A stretch of DNA of 64,000 nt from Mesorhizobium ciceri WSM4083 (GTDB taxonomy: Bacteria; Pseudomonadota; Alphaproteobacteria; Rhizobiales; Rhizobiaceae): positions 527,948 through 591,947 of the forward strand of contig NZ_KI912610.1 of assembly GCF_000519305.1 (NCBI RefSeq), given 5' to 3'. Below the pieces are notes generated by a model, which worked only from the letters and a program-made list of their open reading frames with translations, ran no database searches and was not told the origin of the DNA. The position numbers were made by a program, and so were the translations under genes. The stretch's first letter is position 1. Every line of letters begins with the position of its first letter. Shown here in pieces: positions 25,409 to 33,358 of the stretch.

Positions 25409-26956
25409 ATGCATCCGCGTCTAGAACTGCGCAACATCTGCAAACGCTATCCCGGCGTCATCGCCAATGACGACGTCTCGCTGTCTATCCAGCCCGGCGA
25501 AATCCACGCCGTGCTGGGCGAAAACGGCGCCGGCAAATCGACCCTGATGAAGATCATCTATGGCGCGGCGCAGGCCGATTCCGGCGAGATCTTCTGCGAC
25601 GGCAATCCGATCGCGGCGCACAACCCGGCGACGTCGCGCGCGCTCGGCATCGAGATGGTCTACCAGCACTTCGCGCTGTTCGAATCCGTTTCGGTGGTCG
25701 AGAACATCGCGCTCTCGGCAAGCAGCGCCTTCGACCTGCCCTCGCTTGCCGACAAGATCCGCGAGCTTTCGCTTCGTTACGGCATGCCGATCGATCCGCA
25801 TCGCCAGGTGCATGACCTCTCTGTCGGCGAGCGGCAGCGCGTCGAGATCGTGCGCTGCCTGCTGCAGGCGCCCAAGCTTCTGATCCTCGACGAGCCGACC
25901 TCCGTGCTGACGCCACAGGCGGTGGTCAAGCTGTTCGAGACGCTTCGACAACTCGCCGCCGAAGGCTGCAGCATCGTCTATATCAGCCACAAGCTCGACG
26001 AGGTGCAGGAGCTCTGCGACACCGCAACCGTGCTGCGTAACGGCAAGGTCACCGGCACCACTCGGCCGAAAGAGACGACCTCGCTCGAGCTCGCCCGCAT
26101 GATGGTCGGATCGAAGCTGCCGGAAATGCATGTCAGCCCGCCGAGCCCAAGCGAGAAGCCAGTGCTCGAGGTCAACAACCTTTCGGTCAAGGCAAGAGAC
26201 CATTTCGGCGTGGATCTGAAGGATGTCTCCTTCAACGTTCATGGTGGTGAAATCGTCGGCCTGGCGGGAGTGTCGGGAAACGGCCAGGCCGAGCTTATCG
26301 CCTTGCTCAGCGGCGAACGCACGCATCACAACAACGACGCGATCAGGATTTGCGGCGCCGCTGCCGCTTGCCTTCGTGCCGACGAGCGCCGCAAGCTCGG
26401 TCTCGCCTTCGTTCCCGAGGAACGGCTGGGGCGCGGCGCCGTGCCGTCGCATACGCTGTGGGAGAACGCGGTTCTGACCGCCCATCGCTTCGGCACCGTT
26501 CGCAAGGGCCTGGTCGACAGGCGCAGGGCCAGCGCTTTCGCTGCCGGCATCATCGACAGGTTCAAGGTCAAGGCCAACGGCGCAGGCTCGACGGCACAGA
26601 GCCTTTCGGGCGGCAATCTGCAGAAATTCATCGTCGGTCGCGAGATCGCGCTCGAGCCGAAGCTGCTGCTTGTTTCCCAGCCGACCTGGGGTGTCGATGT
26701 CGGCGCCAGCGCCTTCATTCGCCAGACCATCGTCGACCTCAGCCGCGCCGGCGCGGCGGTGCTCGTCGTCTCCGAGGAGCTCGACGAGTTGTTCGAGATC
26801 TGCGACCGGCTGCTGGTGATCTGTCAGGGCCGGGTGTCGCCGCCGCTGGTACGCAAGACGACCGACCGCGAAGAGGTCGGGCTGCTGATGACCGGTCGAA
26901 CGATGAGCACGGATCAAATGGCAAGTGGGAGTGGCGACGTTGCACTTCAGGATTGA
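25409..26956 (+). CDS. BMP-type ABC transporter ATPase with two nucleotide-binding domains
   Basis: Cytoplasmic ATPase of 515 residues with tandem NBDs as in RbsA/MglA and nucleoside importers. NBD1 has Walker A GENGAGKST, signature LSVGERQR and Walker B LLILDEPTSVL. NBD2 has a degenerate Walker A (GVSGNGQAE), signature LSGGNLQK and a Walker B-like LLLVSQPTWGVD where the catalytic Glu position is Gln. This asymmetry is normal for the family. It powers the two permeases encoded directly downstream, with which it overlaps. Confidence 0.93.
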   Translation: MHPRLELRNICKRYPGVIANDDVSLSIQPGEIHAVLGENGAGKSTLMKIIYGAAQADSGEIFCDGNPIAAHNPATSRALGIEMVYQHFALFESVSVVENIALSASSAFDLPSLADKIRELSLRYGMPIDPHRQVHDLSVGERQRVEIVRCLLQAPKLLILDEPTSVLTPQAVVKLFETLRQLAAEGCSIVYISHKLDEVQELCDTATVLRNGKVTGTTRPKETTSLELARMMVGSKLPEMHVSPPSPSEKPVLEVNNLSVKARDHFGVDLKDVSFNVHGGEIVGLAGVSGNGQAELIALLSGERTHHNNDAIRICGAAAACLRADERRKLGLAFVPEERLGRGAVPSHTLWENAVLTAHRFGTVRKGLVDRRRASAFAAGIIDRFKVKANGAGSTAQSLSGGNLQKFIVGREIALEPKLLLVSQPTWGVDVGASAFIRQTIVDLSRAGAAVLVVSEELDELFEICDRLLVICQGRVSPPLVRKTTDREEVGLLMTGRTMSTDQMASGSGDVALQD

Positions 26957-28031
26957 ACAAAGGCCGGAGCCTTCGGCAACAATGCGCGTCGCCGCGCCGG
27001 TACTGGCGTCGGTTTTGACGCTGGTCGTCGGCTCGGTCTTTTTTGCCTCGCTCGGACACGATCCGCTGCCGACGCTCTACGCCTTCTTTGTCGAGCCGTT
27101 GAATTCCCTCAACGGTTTGTCAGAATGGCTGCTCAAGGCTTCGCCGCTGATCCTCATCGCCTGTGGGCTGGCGGCCGGATTCCGCGCCAATGTCTGGAAC
27201 ATCGGCGCCGAGGGCCAGTTCACCATGGGCGCGATTGCCGCGAGCGGCGTGGGTCTCTTCTGGCCCGATCCGGAGAGCGTGCTGCTGTTGCCGTTGATGT
27301 TCGTCGCCGGCATGGGCGCCGGCATGGCATGGGCGGCGATCCCTGCCTTCCTGCGCGCCCGCATGAACACCAATGAGATTTTGGTCACGCTGATGATGAC
27401 CTATATCGCGACGCTGTTCCTGTCCTATCTCGTGCATGGACCGTGGCGCGATCCGGCCGGTTTCAACTACCCGCAGACGGCGCTTCTGCCGACAGCCGCC
27501 CTGTTCGAATCCTTCGACCCGGCCTATCGGCTCAACCCTTCGATCTTTATCACTGTCGTCGCCGTGTTCGTGATGTGGCTGTTCACCGACCGCAGCTTCC
27601 TTGGCTACAAGATGTCGGTCAGCGGCGCGGCCCCGCTTGCCGCCCGCTATGCCGGCTTTCGCGAATCGGCCGCCGTCTGGATCGGGCTGCTGGCTGGGGG
27701 CGCTGCGGCCGGCATCGCCGGCATGGCGGAAGCCGCCGGGCCGCTCGGCCAGCTCTCGTCGCAAATTTCGCCTGGTTACGGTTTTGCGGCCATCATCGTT
27801 GCCTTCATCGGCCGGCTGAACGCCTTCGGCATTGTTCTGGGCGGCCTGTTGATGTCGTTGCTTTTCCTTGGCGGCGAGGGCGTGCAGATGACGCTTGGCC
27901 TGCCATCGGCGCTGACGCGCATCTTCCAGGGCATCCTGCTGTTCTTCCTGCTCGCCGCCGACTTTTTCATTTTCTATCGCGTACGTCTGGTGCGGCCGGC
28001 CCGAGACACGCATGCGCTGGAGACAGCCTGA
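26925..28031 (+). CDS. BMP-type ABC transporter permease 1
   Basis: Inner-membrane permease of up to 368 residues with 8-10 predicted membrane segments. The conserved cytoplasmic stretches GFRANVWNIGAEGQFTMGAI and the late GYGFAAIIVAFIGRLNAFGI identify the larger permease of nucleoside-type (YufP-like) importers. The annotated start is a GTG at 26925, inside the ATPase gene's end; GTG 26931 or TTG 26940 are equally possible. It ends with TGATG overlap to permease 2, indicating coupled translation. Confidence 0.9.
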   Translation: MGVATLHFRIEQRPEPSATMRVAAPVLASVLTLVVGSVFFASLGHDPLPTLYAFFVEPLNSLNGLSEWLLKASPLILIACGLAAGFRANVWNIGAEGQFTMGAIAASGVGLFWPDPESVLLLPLMFVAGMGAGMAWAAIPAFLRARMNTNEILVTLMMTYIATLFLSYLVHGPWRDPAGFNYPQTALLPTAALFESFDPAYRLNPSIFITVVAVFVMWLFTDRSFLGYKMSVSGAAPLAARYAGFRESAAVWIGLLAGGAAAGIAGMAEAAGPLGQLSSQISPGYGFAAIIVAFIGRLNAFGIVLGGLLMSLLFLGGEGVQMTLGLPSALTRIFQGILLFFLLAADFFIFYRVRLVRPARDTHALETA

Positions 28032-28951
28032 TGGACCTGTTCATTGCCATCTTCACCGGCACCGTCATTGCCGCCACGCCGCTGATATTCGCTGCCCTCG
28101 GTGAACTCGTGGTGGAGAAGTCCGGCGTGCTTAACCTCGGCATCGAAGGCATGATGCTGATGGGCGCCGCCTTGGCTTTCGGAGCCGTAACCGCCGGCTA
28201 TCCGATGCCTGTCGCGATCCTTGCCGGCGCGCTGGCAGGTGTCGCCGCCTCGCTGCTGTTCGGCGTTCTGGCGCTGACCTTCCTCACCAATCAATATGCG
28301 GCCGGCTTGGCGCTGGCCATCTTCGGTTCCGGCGTCTCCGCCTTCCTTGGACGCGGCTTCGGCAGCGAGCCTATCGAGGCGCTGCACGGCATCAACGTCC
28401 CTGTTCTGTCCGATCTGCCGCTGGTCGGTCCGCTGCTCTTCCGCTTCGATCCAATGGTCTACCTGGCTCTGGTGATGTTCGCTGCCATCAGCTGGTTTCT
28501 CTACCGCACGAAGGCCGGGCTGATCCTGCGAACGATCGGCGAGTCACCGCAGACATCGCATGCGATCGGCTATCCCGTGATCAGGATCCGCTACATGGCC
28601 GTTTTGTTCGGCGGGGCGATGGCGGGACTGGCGGGCGCCTATCTGTCGGTCGCCTACACACCACTCTGGGTCGAGAACATGACTGCCGGCAAAGGTTGGA
28701 TCGCACTTGCGCTTGTGGTTTTCGCCACTTGGCGGCCGCTGCGCATCCTGCTTGGCGCCTGGCTGTTCGGCGGCATGACGATCCTCCAGTTGCAGGGACA
28801 GGCGCTCGGGCTGGAAGTGCCGTCCGAGCTGCTCTCGGCCCTGCCCTATCTCGCGACAATCATCGTGCTGGTGCTGATCTCGCGAAACCGGCAAATGCTG
28901 GCGCTGCACTTCCCGGCTTCGCTGGCAAAGCCTTTCCGTCCGGCGGGTTGA
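28031..28951 (+). CDS. BMP-type ABC transporter permease 2
   Basis: Inner-membrane permease of 306 residues, the smaller partner (YufQ-like). The coupling-type sequence EKSGVLNLGIEGMMLMGAAL and the C-terminal FGGMTILQLQGQALG and LPYLATIIVL are characteristic. The ATG overlaps the previous stop by one base. It is the last intact gene of the regulator-transporter operon; just beyond lies an antisense-oriented remnant of the same kind of permease. Confidence 0.9.
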   Translation: MDLFIAIFTGTVIAATPLIFAALGELVVEKSGVLNLGIEGMMLMGAALAFGAVTAGYPMPVAILAGALAGVAASLLFGVLALTFLTNQYAAGLALAIFGSGVSAFLGRGFGSEPIEALHGINVPVLSDLPLVGPLLFRFDPMVYLALVMFAAISWFLYRTKAGLILRTIGESPQTSHAIGYPVIRIRYMAVLFGGAMAGLAGAYLSVAYTPLWVENMTAGKGWIALALVVFATWRPLRILLGAWLFGGMTILQLQGQALGLEVPSELLSALPYLATIIVLVLISRNRQMLALHFPASLAKPFRPAG

Positions 28952-28962
28952 GCGGCGGGGGT

Positions 28963-29122
28963 CTATTCCCTGTTATAGGGAATGCCGAGCGCCACTGGCT
29001 GATGGGTGCGCGATCGCAGGCCCGCAAGCAGCACAAGTGACGCCACATAGGGCAAGACGAGGAATAGCTGGTGGGGGACGGGAATCCCGACAACGCCTCT
29101 GCAGAATCGTCAGCCGGCCTGC
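28963..29122 (-). pseudogene. Remnant of a BMP-type permease gene (C-terminal part)
   Basis: Reading the minus strand gives LTILQ in one frame and then, after a frameshift, GIPVPHQLFLVLPYVASL, VLLAGLRSR and ALGIPYNRE followed by a stop at 28963-28965. This matches the C-terminal end of permease 2 proteins; compare FGGMTILQ...LPYLATIIVL and PAALGIPYERGAR from the two intact permeases of this window. The rest of the gene is missing. It occupies most of the 315 bp between permease 2 and the LuxR gene and points to loss or rearrangement of another transporter copy. Confidence 0.7.
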
Positions 29123-29266
29123 TGCGGTGCGAGGGAGCCTGCCGGCCCGCCACGGATTATAGCAATGTGTATATTAGCAATTCCTTGACAATCGGACTAC
29201 GCTCTGGTTTCCTGATTTTACGGGTACTTAACCAAGTTCGTTGCGTTTTTTACGGACGGTGTTCAC

Positions 29267-29914
29267 ATGTCGACGTTGGTCGTGGCGGACCCGCGAGGGG
29301 TATATCTCGCCGGTCTGGAATGGGTTTTGCAGAAGGCTGGACACGATGTTGTCGCCCAGTGTCGCCGCCCTGTGGACGTTCTCGCTCATGTGGAGCGCCA
29401 TCAACCTGATATCGTCATCGTCGGCGTGGATCTCGCGGACCAGCAGACATCAGGTCTTTCCTCACGGCTGAAGGCCGGCAACAGCGCTCTCGGCATCATC
29501 TTCATCGTGCAGCCAACCGGCAGGCTCGATGTCAAGGAAATACAGACACTCGATGTCGACGGCCTGTTTCTGGACGGCATCAGCCACCGCTTTCTCATCG
29601 AATGCGTGAATGCGGTGGCGGCGGGCAAGAAGTGGATCGACAACAAGATCGTCCAGCAGCTGCTGATGCCCGGCTCGCAGCCGCAGCCAATGTCCCGGCT
29701 GACCGGGCGGGAGACCGAGATCGCCGATCTCGTCTCGCGCGGGCTGCGCAACAAGACCATCGCGCAGCGGCTGCATTTATCCGAAGGCACGGTGAAGATG
29801 CACCTGCATCACGTCTACGAGAAACTGCATCTCGGCGGCAGGGCGGAACTGGCCTGGATGACGCACGGCAAAGGCGTCGAGCGTCCAGGAACGGGCCGAA
29901 CCGGCCTGCTCTGA
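29267..29914 (+). CDS. LuxR/NarL-type regulator with an atypical receiver domain
   Basis: Protein of 215 residues: a receiver-like domain (1-120) and a LuxR helix-turn-helix (about 145-205; LTGRETEIADLVSRGLRNKT then IAQRLHLSEGTVKMHLHHVY). The usual phospho-acceptor aspartate is Gly53 in PDIVIVGVDL, and the N-terminal acidic pair is reduced to one Asp (VVADPRG). It is probably phosphorylation-independent. It lies upstream of the large secreted-protein gene and type I secretion genes on the same strand and may control them. Confidence 0.85.
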   Translation: MSTLVVADPRGVYLAGLEWVLQKAGHDVVAQCRRPVDVLAHVERHQPDIVIVGVDLADQQTSGLSSRLKAGNSALGIIFIVQPTGRLDVKEIQTLDVDGLFLDGISHRFLIECVNAVAAGKKWIDNKIVQQLLMPGSQPQPMSRLTGRETEIADLVSRGLRNKTIAQRLHLSEGTVKMHLHHVYEKLHLGGRAELAWMTHGKGVERPGTGRTGLL

Positions 29915-30284
29915 CCGCCCCTCTCCCCTCTCATGGACATTTGTACGCAAGGCAACGGCCGGAAAGCCGTCTGACGGCATCTTCCTTGTGCCGTCGTGGC
30001 CTCTCCCGGCACCCGCCAGTCTGATCTATCGAAGGATATATATCGTTCGATCAGGTGCGGACATTGACCGCAATACTATCGAAGCGGGAATGGACGCGCC
30101 CTCTGCGCCGGCGGCACATTGCAGCTCGATGGGCCGAAGTCCGCAGGCGATAACGCCGCGGGCAAGGGTCCGGACGGAACCAAGGGGAGCGGGGCTTTCC
30201 AAAAACAAACAGTGAACTTGTACTCGCGTGAGCGTGAGTACGGGCCGTGTGCACAATAGTCAACATCCAGGAAAGGATGACATC
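29915..30284. promoter_or_regulatory. Leader/promoter region of the large repeat-protein gene with two dyads
   Basis: 370 bp without a gene. An imperfect palindrome CTGATCTATCGAA...TTCGATCAG spans 30021-30054 around an AT-rich core. A second dyad, GTACTCGCG / CGTGAGTAC (one mismatch), spans 30220-30241, about 45 bp before the start codon. Either could be a binding site for the adjacent LuxR-type regulator; no experiment or consensus supports a choice. Confidence 0.4.
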
Positions 30285-33245
30285 ATGGCTACCATTAATA
30301 TCGTAGGCGAGTTGGTTAACGACCAGACCGCCGGTATACAAAACACCGCTACCGGCGACCCGGATGGCGATGATGTCGCCGTAAGCGTCGCTGGCGGTTT
30401 GCTGGTTAGCGCTAACCTCGACTCCGCCTTTGTGACCTATCTGAACGGTCTTGGTTTGACCCCAGGGCAGCTGGCGTTCGCTGACTCCGCCGAGGCAGCA
30501 AGTCAGGCCGATCTCATCCACGTGACGGCGGGAACCGACGAAGTCGTCGACAGCCTGATATTCGCCCCTCTGTCACACGCGGATTCTGGATTGAACACCG
30601 TGGGCGGCGAGGACATCTTCCTCACCACGTCGGCGGACGGCAAATCTGTGTTGGCGACTGATACCAGCGGTGACCCTGTCGCCGCCTTCTACATAATCCC
30701 CAACAGTGACAATACGTTGGGCACGGTGCAGATGGTCACCTTCGCGCCAATCGCCCACCCGAATGACCTCAACCCGGATGACCGGGTGGACTTCAGCGAC
30801 ATCCTGAAAGTCCGCGCGGTGTCACACACGGATGAGTCCGTCGGTGGCGACATCAATGTTGACGACGACGGTCCTACAATCAGCCAGGCGACTGACAATG
30901 TGGACCTGGTCGTGGACGAGACGACACTGGGCACCAACGCGTCCGACGACTTCTCGACGCAGTTCACAAAGGACGGCGGCACTGACGGCGAGGCTTCGAC
31001 CATTCACACTCTGAGTATCACAGGGGGAAACGGTACGGATTCGGGTTTGGATCTCACTGCAACCGGCGAGGCGGTCCTCCTGTTCAACAACAACGGCGTC
31101 ATCGAGGGTCGAACTGTTGATGCCAGCGGTACATTGGTGTTCACGGTTACGACGACTGCCGCTGGCGTCGTGACGCTCGATCAGCTGCAGGCGGTTGTTC
31201 ACCCCGACGCGAACGCGGATGATGAGTCCGTAACGCTGTCGGCGGATAACTTCATCGTTTTGACGGCGACCATCACCGACAGCGACGGCGATACTGCGAA
31301 GGCTGACCTCAACATAGGCCAGAACCTCATCTTCCACGACGACATCCCGTCAATCAGCACGACGGGTACCGCGCCGACTATTCTGGATGATGAGTCGTTG
31401 CTGGGCACCAATAATACCGGTGATTATGCACCCAACTTCGCCGCCCTGTTCGGAGCGGACGGTGAAGGCGATGTCACTTTCGCCCTCAGCGTAGGCGCAG
31501 GTGGGGTCAATGTTCTTGACTCCGAGTCCGGTCAGGCGATCAACCTGTCGGCCAACGCTGGCGTCATCGAGGGCCGCACGGCCACCAGCAACCTGCTGGT
31601 ATTCTCGGTCAGCGTGAGCGCTGCCGGCGTCGTGACACTCGATCAGGTAAGGTCGATCAGACACCCCGACCCCAACAACGCGGATGACACCCTCACCTTG
31701 GGTGCCGTCAACAGCGTTCTTCTGACGGGGACCGTTACCGACGGCGACGGCGATCACAAGTCGGCCGTTCTCAGCATCGGCAACCTACTTCAGGTCAAGG
31801 ATGACGGCCCGTCGATTGTCGACCAAGATGGCGTCGCCGGCGGTGTTCAAGGATTCGACGGCGATCCCGGCCCCGCCGGGGCCCAGGGCGAGACCATCGC
31901 CGCGACCGGTGGTACCGCTACTGGTAACTTCTCGTTCAATATCGGTGCGGACGGCCACTTGGCAGCGTTCTACACGGGTGGTGGCTCAGATTTCGCCGAC
32001 CTCGACGCAGGTGCAGGTGTCCAACGGTTGTCCCTGACCGGCACGGTCGACAACGCGCAGACCCCGGCCATCACCAACGTCCAAACGGCACTCGTTTCGG
32101 AAACCGCTACATCCGCACAATTCTCCTTCTCGTTCCATTACGACAAGGACCCGATCACGGCCGGAGTGCAGGACGCAACGGCGGGTGGCACTCTGACCTT
32201 CGACAAGACGGCGGGAACGTACTCCCTCGTCTTGACCGACCCGATCGACGGGTTCAGCTTCAACGTCTTCCACTCCTCGGAGTTGACGGCGAAGGCGCCC
32301 CCCGGCAACACCGGTCACCCCGAACTCGTGGTGACGCAGTTGGACGCCAACCCCAACACAGCTGCTGACCACGATGGGTTCTACGTGCAGTTCACCGGCA
32401 ACTCGAACCCCAACGGGAACCCCTTCGGGTTCAACGCGACGGGTGACGGTTCGCCGATCGCAGGTGACACCACGTTCAACGCCGGGCAGTTCGTCACCAG
32501 CAACTTCGAGGACTGGGTTTCCGCCACGGGCAATACCAACGGCGTGGCCGGCGACACGATCCAGAAGGGCGAACTTCTCACCCTGCGGTTCTTCAACGAG
32601 AACATTCTGGGCGACGTCAACCCCGGCGCGCCCGGTGGTGGTACCGAGAAGGTTTCGCCGACGGACGCGGTAGACGCTATCGCCATCAAATTCGACGGCA
32701 TCGGCAACAGCGAAGACCTTATCGTGGTCCTTGACCTGATCAACTACGGTGCCGATGGTGTCCTGGGTGGAACTGGCGCTAACCTCGACGTCGAGACGAC
32801 GAGGTCGATTGTTGTCGACAACGCGGACCTCTTCAAATTGTCGACGGGCGGTGTCCCCTCCCCCTACAACACGGAGTTCACGCTCGACAACAACGATGCT
32901 CTGTTGATTATCGAGAGCAACGATTACAACGCCGCCGGTGAGAACTTCCAAATCCAGGGGATGCAGATCATGCAGTCCGGTAACGGGCTGACCGGGTCTG
33001 GCATCAACCTGAACAAGGCGACCGATAACCCGGCTACTGTCCCGGTTGAGGGTGCCAGCCCGGTTGGTGGTCCGTTGGTGGCTTGGGAAAACACGGACAA
33101 CGACGTCCTCAAGATCACGGACATCGGCTTCATCCAGACGACTTCCGGTCAGATCGGCGCCGACCTCGACTTCGCGGTCAACATCCAGGACGGCGACGGC
33201 GATACGACGGGCGTCCAGCACCTGCTGGTTGACGTCCTTGCCTAA
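30285..33245 (+). CDS. Large DUF5801-type repeat protein, probable type I secretion substrate
   Basis: Acidic, Asp/Thr/Gly-rich protein of 986 residues without an N-terminal signal peptide. At least two tandem domains of about 155 residues are visible (about 195-350 and 352-505), each starting after a DDGP or DDIP motif and containing GVIEGRT and then TDSDGD or TDGDGD calcium-type motifs. The second half (about 510-980) is beta-rich and lacks classic GGxGxD nonapeptides. The gene precedes a type I secretion ATPase and adaptor, so export by them as a surface or released adhesin-like protein is likely. The start at 30285 follows GGAAAGGA. Function unknown. Confidence 0.8.
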   Translation: MATINIVGELVNDQTAGIQNTATGDPDGDDVAVSVAGGLLVSANLDSAFVTYLNGLGLTPGQLAFADSAEAASQADLIHVTAGTDEVVDSLIFAPLSHADSGLNTVGGEDIFLTTSADGKSVLATDTSGDPVAAFYIIPNSDNTLGTVQMVTFAPIAHPNDLNPDDRVDFSDILKVRAVSHTDESVGGDINVDDDGPTISQATDNVDLVVDETTLGTNASDDFSTQFTKDGGTDGEASTIHTLSITGGNGTDSGLDLTATGEAVLLFNNNGVIEGRTVDASGTLVFTVTTTAAGVVTLDQLQAVVHPDANADDESVTLSADNFIVLTATITDSDGDTAKADLNIGQNLIFHDDIPSISTTGTAPTILDDESLLGTNNTGDYAPNFAALFGADGEGDVTFALSVGAGGVNVLDSESGQAINLSANAGVIEGRTATSNLLVFSVSVSAAGVVTLDQVRSIRHPDPNNADDTLTLGAVNSVLLTGTVTDGDGDHKSAVLSIGNLLQVKDDGPSIVDQDGVAGGVQGFDGDPGPAGAQGETIAATGGTATGNFSFNIGADGHLAAFYTGGGSDFADLDAGAGVQRLSLTGTVDNAQTPAITNVQTALVSETATSAQFSFSFHYDKDPITAGVQDATAGGTLTFDKTAGTYSLVLTDPIDGFSFNVFHSSELTAKAPPGNTGHPELVVTQLDANPNTAADHDGFYVQFTGNSNPNGNPFGFNATGDGSPIAGDTTFNAGQFVTSNFEDWVSATGNTNGVAGDTIQKGELLTLRFFNENILGDVNPGAPGGGTEKVSPTDAVDAIAIKFDGIGNSEDLIVVLDLINYGADGVLGGTGANLDVETTRSIVVDNADLFKLSTGGVPSPYNTEFTLDNNDALLIIESNDYNAAGENFQIQGMQIMQSGNGLTGSGINLNKATDNPATVPVEGASPVGGPLVAWENTDNDVLKITDIGFIQTTSGQIGADLDFAVNIQDGDGDTTGVQHLLVDVLA

Positions 33246-33257
33246 CATTGGACCAGT

Positions 33258-33281
33258 TGGAGGCGGCTCACGCCGCCTCCA
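33258..33281 (+). other. Stem-loop after the secreted-protein gene
   Basis: Perfect 10-bp stem TGGAGGCGGC / GCCGCCTCCA with a TCAC loop and no T run, 12 bp after the stop codon. It may stabilise the upstream mRNA or partly terminate, giving less secretion apparatus than substrate. Confidence 0.6.
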
Positions 33282-33358
33282 GTGTCCATTGAGATGATCT
33301 CGCGCTCTCGCAAACCGGCTCAGACAACGGCGCGAACCCGCACACAGGCAGATACGTC

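Noticed and set aside
25421..26917. 498-codon minus-strand open frame opposite the ABC ATPase
   Set aside because: Antisense to a gene with all ABC motifs; composition is that of a reverse-complement shadow.
30220..30241. Dyad read as a lux box with quorum sensing control
   Set aside because: The neighbouring regulator has a receiver domain, not an acyl-homoserine-lactone domain, and there is no synthase gene; kept only as an unassigned dyad.
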